Of a stretch of 62,065 nucleotides of DNA, positions 6,123 through 14,997 are shown in pieces (the stretch's first letter is position 1; every line of letters begins with the position of its first letter). The position numbers were made by a program, and so were the translations under genes. This DNA comes from Acidilobaceae archaeon (lineage in GTDB: Archaea > Thermoproteota > Thermoprotei_A > Sulfolobales > Acidilobaceae): assembly GCA_027080775.1 (NCBI GenBank), contig JALWPV010000042.1:1-62065 (forward strand), given 5' to 3'. The notes beneath the pieces were generated by a model, which saw nothing but the letters and a program-made list of their open reading frames with translations, did not search any database and had not been told where the DNA came from.

Positions 6123-9029
6123 TTGCCTAGGCAGCCTGCCTTGGAGCCTAGGGTGGATCCCTCCCTGGTCGCGAGGATCAAGGCCATCGAGGAGAAGTGG
6201 CAGGCCCGCTGGAGGGAGGCGGGGGTATTCGAGGCCGACCCAGACCCTTCAAGGCCGAAGTTCTTCGTGACCTTCCCCTACCCATACGTCAACGCCCTGC
6301 CCCACCTGGGGAGCGCATTCACCGTCCTCAGGGTCGACGTCACCGCCCGCTACAAGAGGATGAGGGGCTACAACGTGCTCTTCGCCCAGGGGTGGCACGC
6401 CACTGGGGGGCCGATAGTCGCCTCGGCCCTCAGGCTTAGGGAGGGCGACGAGAGGATCCGGAGGCTACTCATCGAGATGGGTGTGCCCGAGGAGGAGATA
6501 CCGAAGTTCCACGACCCAGCCCACTGGGTGAGGCACTTCACCAGGGAGTGGAGGAGGGACTTCGAGAGGTACGGGCTGAGCATAGACTGGAGGAGGGAGT
6601 TCCACACTACCAGCCTCAACCCGCCCTACAGCAGGTTCGTGGAGTGGCAGTACCTCAAGCTCAGGGAGAAGGGCCTCATAGGCAAGGGGGAGCACCCCGT
6701 GGTCTGGTGCCCCAAGGAGAGGAAGGTCGTCGGTGACCACGACAGGCCCGACGAGTACGCCGGCATAAGCCCCGAGAGGGCCGTCATAATAAAGTTCCGG
6801 GGCGACGACGGCCTAGTCTACCCGGCCCTCACCTACAGGCCCGAGACGGTATACGGCGTGACCAACCTCTGGGTGCACCCGGAGGCGGAGTACCTCATAG
6901 CTAGGGTCGACGGTGAGAGGTGGGTCCTGAACAGCTACATGGCCGAGGAGCTGGCGGACCAGAAGCACGAGGTCGAGGTTGAGGGGAGGATCCACGCTAG
7001 GAGCCTGATAGGCAGGACAGCCGAGAACCCCGTGACAGGCGAGAGGGTCCCAGTGCTGCCAGCCTCCTTCGTCGACCCGGAGCTCGGCACGGGCGTGGTC
7101 ATGAGCGTCCCCGCCCACGCCCCCTTCGACTACGTCGCCCTCGAGGAGCTCAGGGCTAACCCGGAGGCCCTCAGGGAGTACGGCGTCGAGCCCGGGGTGG
7201 TCGAGTCCCTAAAGCCGAGGCCCCTCATCAGGGTCGAGGGCTACAGCGAGCTACCGGCCAGGGACGCCGTCGAGAGGAGGGGCATCAAGAGCCAGGCGGA
7301 GAGGGAGAAGCTCGAGGAGGCGACGAGGGAGGTCTACAGCAGGGAGTACCACACGGGCGTCCTAACGGAGGCAACGGGCCCCTGGGCCGGTAGGAGGGTG
7401 AGCGAGGCCAAGGAGGAGATAATCAAGTGGCTCGTAGAGAAGGGCTACGCGGTAGAGGTCTACACCCTACCCCAGAGGGTCTACTGCCGCTGCGGCGCCA
7501 GGACCCACGTGAAGATCGTTAGCAACCAGTGGTTCCTACTCTACAGCAAGCCCGAGTGGAAGAGGCTCGCCCACGAGGCTGTCGATAGGATGAGCTTCTA
7601 CCCCGAGCAGCTCCGGGGGGAGTTCCACAGGCTCATAGACTGGTACAAGGACTGGGCCTGCACCCACCAGAGGGAGCTGGGCACCCCGCTCCCATGGGAC
7701 CCGGAGTGGGTCGTGGAGAGCCTGAGCGACTCCACCATATACATGGCCTACTACACGATAGCGAAGTACACCCAGCACCCGGAGGTCTACGGCATCAAGC
7801 CCGAGCAGCTGGAGCCCGAGGTGTTCGACTATGTCTTCCTAGGCCGCGGCGACCCCGGCGAGGTCGAGGCGAGGACTGGCATACCCAGGGGGCTCCTAGA
7901 GGAGATGAGGAGGGAGTTCCTCTACTGGTACCCCGTCGACCTCAGGATAAGCGGGAAGGACCTGATACAGAACCACCTCGTCTTCTACATATTCCACCAC
8001 ACCGCCATATTCGAGCCCCGCCACTGGCCCCGCGGCATAGGGGTCAACGGCTGGATCCTCGTTGGAGGCGAGAAGATGAGCAAGAGCAAGGGGAACTTCA
8101 TACTCCTACGCCAGGCCCTCGAGTGGTGGGGGGCCGACGCCACGAGGTGGGCCGAGATACTGGCGGGGGCCGACCCGGGCCTGGATGACGCGAACTTCGA
8201 GCCCTCCGTGGCCGATAAGGCTGTCGAGGAGCTGCTGGGCTGGCTAGACTTCGTCAGGAGGAGCTATGGCTCGGGCAGGGAGGAGAGGCTGGCCGTGGAC
8301 GACTGGTTCGAGAGCGTCCTGGAGAGGACGATAGCCGAGGTTACGGAGCACATGGAGAGGCTGGAGTACAGGACGGCTCTAGTCAAGGCTTACTACGGCC
8401 TCCAGGTGGCCTACAGGTGGTACCTCAAGAGGGCGGGCGAGCCTAGGAGGGACCTCCTGGCGAGGTACATCGAGGCCGTAACCCTCATGATAGCCCCCGT
8501 CGCGCCCCACATCGCCGAGGAGGCCTGGGAGGCCATGGGCAAGGAGGGATTCGCGAGCCTCGCCCCCTGGCCGGAGGCCAGGCTCGACAGGGTGAGGGAG
8601 GAGGCCCTCAGGGCCGAGGAGATAGTCAAGGCCACCCTAGAGGATGCCAGGGAGGTCCTCAAGTTCGCCCCCAGCGCCGAGAGGCTCCACGTGATAGTGG
8701 CGGCGGAGTGGAAGTACGGCTTCCTCCAAGCCGTAGCGGGCGCCCTAGGGGAGTCGAGGGCCCTCAGGGACGCCATTAGGAGGGCCATGGCCGCCCTCGA
8801 CCCCAAGGCTAGGAGCCGCGCGGGCAGGCTGGTGCCCCTCGTAACCAGGAACCCCGAGGTGCTATCGAGGCTGGTCCCCAGGGAGGTGGAGCTGGAGGCC
8901 CTCAGGGATGCGGCCGGCTTCCTCTCGAGGGAGCTCGGCGTCGAAGTCGTGGTGGAGGCCGAGGAGGATAGCAGCGCCCCCAAGAGGGCCCAGGCACTCC
9001 CGGGCAAGCCGGCTCTCTACGCCGAGTAG
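6123..9029 (+). CDS. leuS: leucyl-tRNA synthetase
   Basis: Archaeal-type class Ia LeuRS, 968 aa, the usual archaeal length. The HIGH-equivalent motif is PYVNALPHLGS (residues 54-64), and KMSKS lies at residues 651-655 followed by KGN. The CP1 editing domain sits between, with TYRPETVYGVTNLW near residue 238 and an editing-site aspartate region near SVPAHAPFDYVA. The C-terminal anticodon-binding and archaeal-specific extension follow. Starts at TTG. Its 3' end overlaps the convergent dph6 gene by 13 bases. No internal frame damage is seen. Confidence 0.96.
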   Translation: MPRQPALEPRVDPSLVARIKAIEEKWQARWREAGVFEADPDPSRPKFFVTFPYPYVNALPHLGSAFTVLRVDVTARYKRMRGYNVLFAQGWHATGGPIVASALRLREGDERIRRLLIEMGVPEEEIPKFHDPAHWVRHFTREWRRDFERYGLSIDWRREFHTTSLNPPYSRFVEWQYLKLREKGLIGKGEHPVVWCPKERKVVGDHDRPDEYAGISPERAVIIKFRGDDGLVYPALTYRPETVYGVTNLWVHPEAEYLIARVDGERWVLNSYMAEELADQKHEVEVEGRIHARSLIGRTAENPVTGERVPVLPASFVDPELGTGVVMSVPAHAPFDYVALEELRANPEALREYGVEPGVVESLKPRPLIRVEGYSELPARDAVERRGIKSQAEREKLEEATREVYSREYHTGVLTEATGPWAGRRVSEAKEEIIKWLVEKGYAVEVYTLPQRVYCRCGARTHVKIVSNQWFLLYSKPEWKRLAHEAVDRMSFYPEQLRGEFHRLIDWYKDWACTHQRELGTPLPWDPEWVVESLSDSTIYMAYYTIAKYTQHPEVYGIKPEQLEPEVFDYVFLGRGDPGEVEARTGIPRGLLEEMRREFLYWYPVDLRISGKDLIQNHLVFYIFHHTAIFEPRHWPRGIGVNGWILVGGEKMSKSKGNFILLRQALEWWGADATRWAEILAGADPGLDDANFEPSVADKAVEELLGWLDFVRRSYGSGREERLAVDDWFESVLERTIAEVTEHMERLEYRTALVKAYYGLQVAYRWYLKRAGEPRRDLLARYIEAVTLMIAPVAPHIAEEAWEAMGKEGFASLAPWPEARLDRVREEALRAEEIVKATLEDAREVLKFAPSAERLHVIVAAEWKYGFLQAVAGALGESRALRDAIRRAMAALDPKARSRAGRLVPLVTRNPEVLSRLVPREVELEALRDAAGFLSRELGVEVVVEAEEDSSAPKRAQALPGKPALYAE

Positions 9030-9763
9030 CCCCGGCCCTGGGGCTCCACCAGCTCCACCCGGCCGTCCCCCTTCTCACCCGTTAGGCCGGCCTCGAGTAC
9101 TTGGAGCTCGCACTCGAACTCGGAGAGCCTGAGGGGGCGCCCCCTGAGCCATAGGCTCCCCCTCTCGTAGAGGGGCTGCCAGAGCACGAGGGTCTCGCCC
9201 TCCCCGCCCTCGAGGGCCGGGTGGAAGCCGTGCCTCCTAGCGAGGGATAGGAGCTCCTCTAGGAGGGGCCCCTCGAGGATCCTGCCGAGGAGCCTGCACG
9301 GCAGGCCCATAGTCGCTATCCTCACTAGGGTGAACCTGAAGCCCTCCGCCACGAGGCGCCTCATGTACTCCTCGGGGTCCACGCCCCACTGGGGCGAGTA
9401 GAGCCTGACCCCCAGCCTCTCGGCTATCAGTCTGAACCTCCTCTCCTGGTAGCGGCTCGCTATGCCCCCGACGACTAGGGCGTCGAAGCCATAGCGCCTC
9501 TTGAGGGGCTCGAGGGCCCTGGCGAGCTCCTCGACCTCCCTCTCCTTGACCCCGGAGACGGCTATGCGCTCGTGGCGGTCCTCGAGGCCCATGGCTCGGG
9601 CCTGGAGGGCTACGAGGTCCACGGCGGGCACGTGGAACATCCAGCTATCACTCCTGGCGGGCCTCACGCTGGCTATGCAGGCGACCTCGTGGCCATCCCT
9701 CACGGCCCTGTAGAGGGCGTAGTTGCTATCCTTCCCCCCACTCAGGAGCGAGCAGACCCTCAC
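9017..9763 (-). CDS. dph6: diphthine--ammonia ligase (Dph6 family)
   Basis: 248-residue N-type ATP pyrophosphatase of the MJ0570/Dph6 family. The PP-loop SGGKDSNYAL is at residues 8-17, and the family-specific VVGGIASRYQERR lies near residue 96. It would carry out the last amidation of diphthine to diphthamide on elongation factor 2. The diphthine synthase gene dphB lies 16 kb away in this window, supporting the role. A TATA-like CTTATAG on this strand near 9800 suggests its own promoter. Confidence 0.88.
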   Translation of the reverse strand: MRVCSLLSGGKDSNYALYRAVRDGHEVACIASVRPARSDSWMFHVPAVDLVALQARAMGLEDRHERIAVSGVKEREVEELARALEPLKRRYGFDALVVGGIASRYQERRFRLIAERLGVRLYSPQWGVDPEEYMRRLVAEGFRFTLVRIATMGLPCRLLGRILEGPLLEELLSLARRHGFHPALEGGEGETLVLWQPLYERGSLWLRGRPLRLSEFECELQVLEAGLTGEKGDGRVELVEPQGRGYSA

Positions 9764-9841
9764 CCCAGGAGCACACCACAGCCACCCACCCGGCGGCCCC
9801 CTATAAGGCGCCCTAGGAGGGGCGGAGACTCCGGGGGGCTT

Positions 9842-10117
9842 CTAGCCCCGGCCCCCGAGCCTGAGGGCGGCCTCGGGGCACTCGTAGACGACGCGGTACT
9901 TGACGCCGAGCTCGTCCTCCTCGAGTAGCTCGGCGAAGAGCCTCGTGCAGTTGTCGAGGGACTCGAGCACCTCCTCGACGCCCCTGCAGGAGCCGCCGAG
10001 GCAGTTCTCCCACTCATCAAAGGCAGCCACGAGGCCGCCCCTCGGCGTCTCGACCCTCACGGACTTCCTGTAGCCCCAGTACGTGATTGCCTCCTCGACG
10101 ACTATCGAGACCTGCAA
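9842..10117 (-). CDS. hypothetical protein, 91 aa
   Basis: Small acidic ORF with an ATG start, four cysteines (two within NCLGGSCRGVEE) and a mostly helical middle. I recognise no family. It has its own promoter candidate: the palindrome CCTAATTAGG at 10143-10152, about 30 bases upstream, would give a nearly leaderless transcript. Codon use and frame preservation look like a real gene, but the function is unknown. Confidence 0.55.
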   Translation of the reverse strand: MQVSIVVEEAITYWGYRKSVRVETPRGGLVAAFDEWENCLGGSCRGVEEVLESLDNCTRLFAELLEEDELGVKYRVVYECPEAALRLGGRG

Positions 10118-10142
10118 TCCGGCAAGCAGGTGGGCGGGGAGG

Positions 10143-10152
10143 CCTAATTAGG
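10143..10152. promoter_or_regulatory. palindromic TATA-like element
   Basis: CCTAATTAGG is a perfect 10-bp palindrome in otherwise GC-rich DNA. On the minus strand it sits at TATA distance from the 10117 start. On the plus strand it is at TATA distance from the candidate small RNA beginning near 10171. It may work as a bidirectional core promoter. Confidence 0.4.
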
Positions 10153-10170
10153 AGGGGTCCAGGCGCGTGG

Positions 10171-10247
10171 GTGTGGGGGATGAAGTGTAGCGAACCATGA
10201 GACCCCCAGGCGGGTGTGATCGGGGGCTCTCGCTTCCTACTGACCCC
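10171..10247 (+). ncRNA. candidate C/D box small RNA
   Basis: A near-consensus C box GGGATGA (10177-10183, one mismatch to RTGATGA) pairs with an exact D box CTGA (10240-10243). Internal D'-like ATGA (10197-10200) and a weak C'-like GTGATCG (10216-10222) lie between, leaving guide-length spacers of about 13 and 17 bases. A TATA-like element lies about 26 bases before the first base. Against it: the C box is imperfect, the internal boxes are weak and the D'-C' spacing is long, and the 3' end overlaps the end of the convergent Lrp gene. Confidence 0.28.
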
Positions 10248-10737
10248 CGGCCCGGGTGGCCCAGTACTTGTAGATGCTCGTGACCCTCACGTCGCTGACT
10301 AGGGTCTGGAGCACCACTATGCTGGTGTAGTCCTTGACGCCCTCTATCCTGGTTATCATCTCGAGGGCCTCGGCGGCCTCCCTGTGGGTTGGGGCGGCTA
10401 TCTTGGCTAGGAGCTGGTAGTCCCCCGCCACCTCGTATGCCTCGGCCACGAAGGGCAGCTCCTTCAGCTTCTCCCTCGCCTCACCCATCCTCGAGGGGTC
10501 GACCTTGAGGAGGACGAACATCAGGGAGGAGAGCCCCATCCTCGAAGCGTCTATCCTCGCCGTGAAGCCCTTGAGGATCCCGAGCTCCTCGAGCCTCCTT
10601 ATCCTGAGGTATATTGTGGCCTCGCTCACGCCCAGCATCTTGGCTAAGCGCCTCCACGGCAGCCTGGCATTACCCTCCAGGGCCTCCAGTATGCGGAGGT
10701 CCTTCTCGTCTACCTCGAGGCCCTGCATACCCGTCAT
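10237..10737 (-). CDS. Lrp/AsnC-family transcriptional regulator
   Basis: A winged helix-turn-helix (LRILEALEGNARLPWRRLAK, then a recognition helix in SEATIYLRIRRLEELG) is followed by a RAM/ligand-binding domain with AYEVAGDYQLLAKI. Such proteins bind DNA as dimers or octamers and respond to amino acids. The open frame reaches ATG 10752, but a TATA box at 10766-10772 predicts transcription starting near 10743, so the ATG at 10737 (or 10728) is more likely and the mRNA nearly leaderless. The targets are unknown; the adjacent flavoprotein gene on the same strand is a candidate, as is self-regulation. Confidence 0.88.
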   Translation of the reverse strand: MTGMQGLEVDEKDLRILEALEGNARLPWRRLAKMLGVSEATIYLRIRRLEELGILKGFTARIDASRMGLSSLMFVLLKVDPSRMGEAREKLKELPFVAEAYEVAGDYQLLAKIAAPTHREAAEALEMITRIEGVKDYTSIVVLQTLVSDVRVTSIYKYWATRAGGQ

Positions 10738-10765
10738 GCACCCGCATAGCACGAGGCCGGGGTGG

Positions 10766-10772
10766 TTTATAA
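10766..10772 (-). promoter_or_regulatory. TATA box for the Lrp-family gene
   Basis: TTATAAA on the minus strand. Its distance places the transcript start at about 10743, which decides against the outermost ATG at 10752 as translation start. Confidence 0.55.
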
Positions 10773-10818
10773 CATGTCAAACTATCGCAGGCGAGTATTC
10801 CCAGGAGGGATCCCCGCC

Positions 10819-11901
10819 CTAGCCCCCGAAGACTAGCCTGAGGAGCCTAGCAGCGAGCCCGGGCCTCCGGGCCAGCTCCCTCGCTATAACGGACCTGCGG
10901 AGGGTCCCCAGGGCCACCTCGGCGTGGACCCTAGCCGGTATAGACTTTAATAGCTCCCCCCTCCTAGCCGGGCTCATTGCCTTGACTCTCTCGAGGATCC
11001 TCCGCTGGACCCCCACGGCCCTAGCCAGGGGGAGGCGCTCCTGCGCCTTGAGGGGGTCCCGCCCCGAGGCTAGTGCCTCCCCGGCGGCGTAGCCGCTGGC
11101 AAGGGAGGGCCTGATGCCCTCGCCGGTCAGCGGGAGCACGAACCCGGCCGCCTCCCCGGCGAGGGGGTAGCCGTCTAGCCTCCCGAGCCTGAGGCCCCCC
11201 ACGGCGAGCCTGGCGCCCCTCGGGGCTGTGAGCCTCTCGTGCCTGCAGGGGAGCCTCTGGGCCGCCCAGCGCTCGAGGCGCTCGAGCAGCTCCCGGGGCC
11301 CGGCGTAGCCCCCCGCTCCGAGTTGGAAGCGGTCGCCGCCCCGGGGGAAGGCCCAGTAGTAGCCTATGAGACCCGTGTCGAAGTCTATGTGGAGTATGTC
11401 CTCCCTCAGGCAGCCCTCGGGGAGGCGGGCCTCGTACTCCACGGCCACTATGGTCTCGCCCTCGTAGAATGGGTGGCCCCCGGCCACTATGACCCTCGAG
11501 CCCAGGTCCACGGGGCCCCTACCCGGGATCCTGGCGGCCTTCCTGCCGGGGAGGTAGGGGGCCCTGTAGTAGATGTCGGCCCCCGCCTCGCTGGCGACGG
11601 CCTCTATGAAGGCCGCCTTATCTACGACGTACCCCTCGACCCAGCCCTCAGCCCTCACGGCGGGCGCCCCGTCAACTGCGAGGTGGAGGCCCCTAACCCT
11701 GACCAGCACGGTCTCGGGTGGCACCCTCAAGGGGAGGCCGGGTGCCTCGGGTATGCCCCACCCGCAGGGCTTCAACGCAGGCCTGGGGGCGGCCTCGAGG
11801 ACCGCCACCCTGAGGCCACGCCTGGCCATCGCCGCCGCGGCGGCCACCCCAGCAGGCCCGGCGCCTACCACGACCGCGTCGTAGCCCGGGAGACCAGCCA
11901 C
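10819..11901 (-). CDS. geranylgeranyl reductase-family FAD oxidoreductase
   Basis: 360-residue flavoprotein with an N-terminal Rossmann dinucleotide motif VVVGAGPAGVAAA (near residue 10), the family KPCGWGIP segment after beta-2, and the second FAD motif LDGYPLAGEAAGFVLPLTGEGI near residue 240. Relatives hydrogenate geranylgeranyl chains of archaeal membrane lipids, but the family also includes other oxidoreductases. At 360 aa it is somewhat shorter than the best known lipid reductases, so the substrate is left open. ATG start; a weak TATA-like ATTCAA lies on this strand at about 11938-11945. Confidence 0.75.
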   Translation of the reverse strand: MAGLPGYDAVVVGAGPAGVAAAAAMARRGLRVAVLEAAPRPALKPCGWGIPEAPGLPLRVPPETVLVRVRGLHLAVDGAPAVRAEGWVEGYVVDKAAFIEAVASEAGADIYYRAPYLPGRKAARIPGRGPVDLGSRVIVAGGHPFYEGETIVAVEYEARLPEGCLREDILHIDFDTGLIGYYWAFPRGGDRFQLGAGGYAGPRELLERLERWAAQRLPCRHERLTAPRGARLAVGGLRLGRLDGYPLAGEAAGFVLPLTGEGIRPSLASGYAAGEALASGRDPLKAQERLPLARAVGVQRRILERVKAMSPARRGELLKSIPARVHAEVALGTLRRSVIARELARRPGLAARLLRLVFGG

Positions 11902-11972
11902 GAGCGCGTCCCGGGGGAGGCGCTGGTGGGCGGTGGGGATTGAATAGCTGCGCGGGGCCTCGTGGTAGTCGA

Positions 11973-11978
11973 TTTAAG
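11973..11978 (+). promoter_or_regulatory. TATA box for the HD phosphohydrolase gene
   Basis: TTTAAG followed by a start site expected near 12002; consistent with translation beginning at 12015, 12021 or 12033 rather than at the upstream in-frame ATG at 11940. Confidence 0.45.
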
Positions 11979-12032
11979 TGTTGCGGCTCTCGGTGCTGTG
12001 GGCCGCGGAAGGGCGTGAGGGTGCACTGGGTC

Positions 12033-13592
12033 ATGGCTGAGAAGCTGGCGCTGTACAGCTACAGGGCGGTGTTCCTGGACTCGGTTCACAGGTTCATACC
12101 CGTTAACACCGCCGAGTACGCCCTCCTCCAGACCCCCTTCCTCAGGAGGCTCCACGACGTCAGGCAGCTAGGCTTCGTCTTCCTTGTATTCCCTTCAGCG
12201 AAGCACTCCCGCTTCGAGCACACCCTAGGCGTCATGCACGTCGCCGGCAGGATAGCGGAGAGGCTACTCCGCAACGGCGCCATGACCCTGGTCTCGGGGA
12301 GGAGGGGGGCTGACGCCTTCGTCGAGCTCGCCAGGCTCGCGGGGCTGGTCCACGACCTCGGCCACCCGCCCTATAGCCACACGCTCGAGAAGGGCCTCGA
12401 GATGGCCGTGCTCCACCCCGAGGAGTTCGGCCTCGACCCCTCGAGGGTGCCCAGGCCGGACTGGTCACGCCACGGGAAGTACCACGAGTTCATAGGGGAG
12501 AGGTTCGCCTCCGAGCTGGCGGGGCTGGCTTCGAGGCTCAGGCTCCCGGAGGAGGTCAACGGGGAGGAGCTGGCCGGCCTCCTGGAGGCAGCCAGCTCGG
12601 CAGTATTCGGCTCTCCCCCCACCCGGAGGGCCCTGGAGGTCCTCGAGGACCTAGGGCTCAGCCCCGCGGCCCTCGGGGTCGTCTCCCAGGTTATATCGCA
12701 TAGGTTCGTCGACGCCGATAGGATAGACTACCTCATAAGGGACGCCTACAACACGGGGGTAGTCTTCGGCTACATAGACATTGAGAGGCTGCTCGACGAC
12801 GTGAAGGTTGTGAGGGCCAGCGACTCCTACGAGGTGACCTACGGGCCCAAGAGCATACCGGCCATAGAGGACCTATACGACGCCCGCTTCAAGATGTATA
12901 GGAGCGTCTACCTCCACCACAAGGTAGTGGCGCTGGCGACCGCGATAATCAGGGTGCTCAGGAGCCTATTCCAGAGCTGGGCCGAGGCCCGGGGCCCCCT
13001 GGCCCCGGGTTGCCTGGAGAGGCCTGAGGACTTCCTCGACCCCGACAGGCTCGCCCCCTGCATAGCGGGGGGCCGCATGTACTGGGACGACTCCGAGTTC
13101 AACGCCATGCTCAGGAGCCTCGCCCGCATGCAGGGCGCCCCCTCGAGGTGGGCGAGGGCCCTCGCACACGAGAGGAGGCTCCTACCGATAAGCCTGGTGA
13201 AGAGGCCCGACAGGATAGTCTCGATGGTGGCCGAGAGGGTGGGCCCCACCCAGGCGCCCGAGGCCATAGAGGCCGCCGTGGGGGCACTGAAGTCTGAGGG
13301 GGTCGTGAGTGAGTGGTACAGGATCCACGGCGTCGACAGGGTGGAGCAGGACGCCGTCATAGAGAGGATAACGCACGGCCAAGCCGGCGAGAAGCCCCAC
13401 CTACCCGGGGGATCCTACAGCCTCTACCTCGAGGGCATAATAGCGATGGCCTCGGCCCCCCTACCCTTCGTGTACGCCTTCTCCGAGGACGAGCGCTCCC
13501 ACCTAGACGCCTCGAGGCTAGCCGGGGAGGCAAGGAGGTTCGTCGAGGACTGGATAGTAGGCAGGGCCATAGAGGTGGCCCGCAGGCAATAG
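12033..13592 (+). CDS. HD-domain phosphohydrolase (dGTPase/SAMHD1-like)
   Basis: 519-residue metal-dependent phosphohydrolase. HSRFEHTLGVMHVAG contributes the first metal histidine, and GLVHDLGHPPYSHTLE near residue 104 is the HD doublet; SHRFVDADRIDYLIRDAYNTG near residue 225 is the third conserved block of the dGTPase/SAMHD1 group. The probable role is dNTP or other nucleotide hydrolysis, not established. The frame is open back to 11940, but that stretch is cysteine/arginine rich and precedes the predicted transcript start; ATG 12033 has GAGGGTG at 12017-12023. Monocistronic, next to a convergent small gene. Confidence 0.85.
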   Translation: MAEKLALYSYRAVFLDSVHRFIPVNTAEYALLQTPFLRRLHDVRQLGFVFLVFPSAKHSRFEHTLGVMHVAGRIAERLLRNGAMTLVSGRRGADAFVELARLAGLVHDLGHPPYSHTLEKGLEMAVLHPEEFGLDPSRVPRPDWSRHGKYHEFIGERFASELAGLASRLRLPEEVNGEELAGLLEAASSAVFGSPPTRRALEVLEDLGLSPAALGVVSQVISHRFVDADRIDYLIRDAYNTGVVFGYIDIERLLDDVKVVRASDSYEVTYGPKSIPAIEDLYDARFKMYRSVYLHHKVVALATAIIRVLRSLFQSWAEARGPLAPGCLERPEDFLDPDRLAPCIAGGRMYWDDSEFNAMLRSLARMQGAPSRWARALAHERRLLPISLVKRPDRIVSMVAERVGPTQAPEAIEAAVGALKSEGVVSEWYRIHGVDRVEQDAVIERITHGQAGEKPHLPGGSYSLYLEGIIAMASAPLPFVYAFSEDERSHLDASRLAGEARRFVEDWIVGRAIEVARRQ

Positions 13593-13598
13593 AGGGGG

Positions 13599-13889
13599 CT
13601 AGGAGGGGAGGAGGCCCGCGGCCCTAGCCCTCGCGAGCACCTCAGCGGCGATGGCCTCGACGGGGCCCCCGTCCACCCTGGCGGCCTCAACGGCCCTCTC
13701 CAGGGCCTCGGGCCTCGCGAGCAGGTAGCCAGCAAGCCTCCCAGGCCAGCCCTCCAGCCTGGCTAGGAGCCTGAGGCCCCTCCTCACCGCCTCTAGGTCA
13801 CCCGGCTCGGAGCCAGCGATCCTAGCGGCTGCTACCACGAGGGCCGCGGGCCTCTCCCTGCCAAGGACCCACAGGGTCAGCTCTCCCAT
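13599..13889 (-). CDS. hypothetical helical protein, 96 aa
   Basis: Alanine, leucine and arginine rich, predicted almost entirely helical, no cysteine or recognisable motif. ATG start, converging on the HD gene with a 6-base gap. No family recognised; composition alone could arise by chance in GC-rich DNA, but no competing frame is better and it fills the gap neatly. Confidence 0.45.
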   Translation of the reverse strand: MGELTLWVLGRERPAALVVAAARIAGSEPGDLEAVRRGLRLLARLEGWPGRLAGYLLARPEALERAVEAARVDGGPVEAIAAEVLARARAAGLLPS

Positions 13890-13958
13890 GAACCAGCACC
13901 TCCCAGCTCCACCACACCCCAGGGGAGGCTGGGGCGGGGGGCTTCCTATGCAATCACT

Positions 13959-14050
13959 CCTTGGAGCCCCCGGTTAGGCTAGGATTCCAAGTGCTAGCGC
14001 GGTAGTACCGCCCGGTGGGGAGGGGGAAGACTGAAAGTCTTGGAGGCCCG
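13959..14050 (+). other. repeat-containing region upstream of the aminopropyltransferase gene
   Basis: This gap holds three short symmetric elements: GCGGTAGTACCGC (near 13999-14011), AAGACTGAAAGTCTT (14027-14041) and a pair of direct repeats CTTGGAG(C/G)CCC at 13960 and 14039 (the first also inversely matched by TCCAAG near 13986). No clear TATA box is visible. It may be a structured leader or operator region for the polyamine gene; it does not fold into a tRNA. Confidence 0.3.
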
Positions 14051-14073
14051 GATGGCGGGTGCGGCGAGCCAGC

Positions 14074-14997
14074 ATGGCGGGCCCCCTGTGGAACTGGTAT
14101 GTGGAGTGGGAGTTCCCCTGGAGCGGCCACCTGTTCCACAAGAAGGAGGTGCTCTGCCACTGTAGGAGCGAGTACCAGGACATAGAGGTGGCCGTGCTCG
14201 AGCCGGTGGGTAAGGCCTTGATCCTGGATGGGAAGATACAGAGCGCCCTCCTAGACGAGCACGTCTACCACGAGGCCCTCGTGCACCCGGCCATGATACT
14301 CCACGGCTCCCCCAGGAGGGTACTCATACTCGGCGGCGGCGAGGGCGCCACGGCCAGGGAGGTCCTCCGCTTCCGGACCGTCGAGAGCGTCGTGATGGTC
14401 GACATTGATAGGGACGTCATAGAGGCGGCCAAGAGGTACCTGCCGGAGTGGCACCGCGGCTCCTTCGAGGACCCCAGGCTGAGGCTGGTAATAATGGATG
14501 GCCTGAGGTACGTGGAGGAGGCCCTCGGCCGCGGGGAGAAGTACGACGTGATCATAGCGGACCTAGCCGACCCCACGGAGGGGGGCCCCGCCTACAAGCT
14601 CTACGTGAAGGAGTTCTACGAGAAGCTCAAGGGCCTCCTGGCTGAGGGGGGAGTCTTCGTTACCCAGGCCACGAGCCTCTCCTACGACGTTACCACACAC
14701 GCAGTCATAAGGAACACGATAGCGTCAATATTCAAGTACACGGCCAGCTACAGCGTCTTCATAAAGAGCTTCGACGACGAGTGGAGCTTCGTCCTCGCCA
14801 GCGACCACAAGGACCCCGCGGCCCTCACACCGGAGAGGGTGGACGAGGCCGTAAAGGAGCTGGTAATCGGGGAGAACAGGTTCTACGACGGCGAGAGCCA
14901 TAGGAGGATGTTCAGCCTCCCACGCTACGCCAGGGACATACTGGCGAGGGAGAAGAGGATAGCAACACTGGACAACCCGGTCTACGTACCAGTCTAG
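14074..14997 (+). CDS. speE: polyamine aminopropyltransferase (spermidine synthase family)
   Basis: 307-residue SpeE-family enzyme that transfers aminopropyl from decarboxylated S-adenosylmethionine to a polyamine acceptor and releases methylthioadenosine. The glycine-rich motif LILGGGEGATAREVL lies near residue 85, VVMVDIDRDVIEAAKRYLPE follows, and IADLADPTEGGPAYKLY near residue 160 is the acceptor-side loop. In hyperthermophilic archaea such enzymes may prefer agmatine or longer polyamines. ATG 14074 is chosen over the frame's 14059 start because family proteins begin near WNWYVEW. An MTA phosphorylase gene at 37 kb would recycle the by-product. Confidence 0.92.
   Translation: MAGPLWNWYVEWEFPWSGHLFHKKEVLCHCRSEYQDIEVAVLEPVGKALILDGKIQSALLDEHVYHEALVHPAMILHGSPRRVLILGGGEGATAREVLRFRTVESVVMVDIDRDVIEAAKRYLPEWHRGSFEDPRLRLVIMDGLRYVEEALGRGEKYDVIIADLADPTEGGPAYKLYVKEFYEKLKGLLAEGGVFVTQATSLSYDVTTHAVIRNTIASIFKYTASYSVFIKSFDDEWSFVLASDHKDPAALTPERVDEAVKELVIGENRFYDGESHRRMFSLPRYARDILAREKRIATLDNPVYVPV

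Noticed and set aside
11940-12032. N-terminal extension of the HD protein with clustered cysteines
   Set aside because: It precedes the transcript start predicted from TTTAAG at 11973 and its sequence is unlike the family; ATG 12033 has a ribosome-binding site.
13960-14050. Possible tRNA with GAA or UUC anticodon around AAGACTGAAAGTCTT
   Set aside because: No matching acceptor stem or T-arm GGTTCRANTCC in either strand; the hairpin is only a stem-loop.
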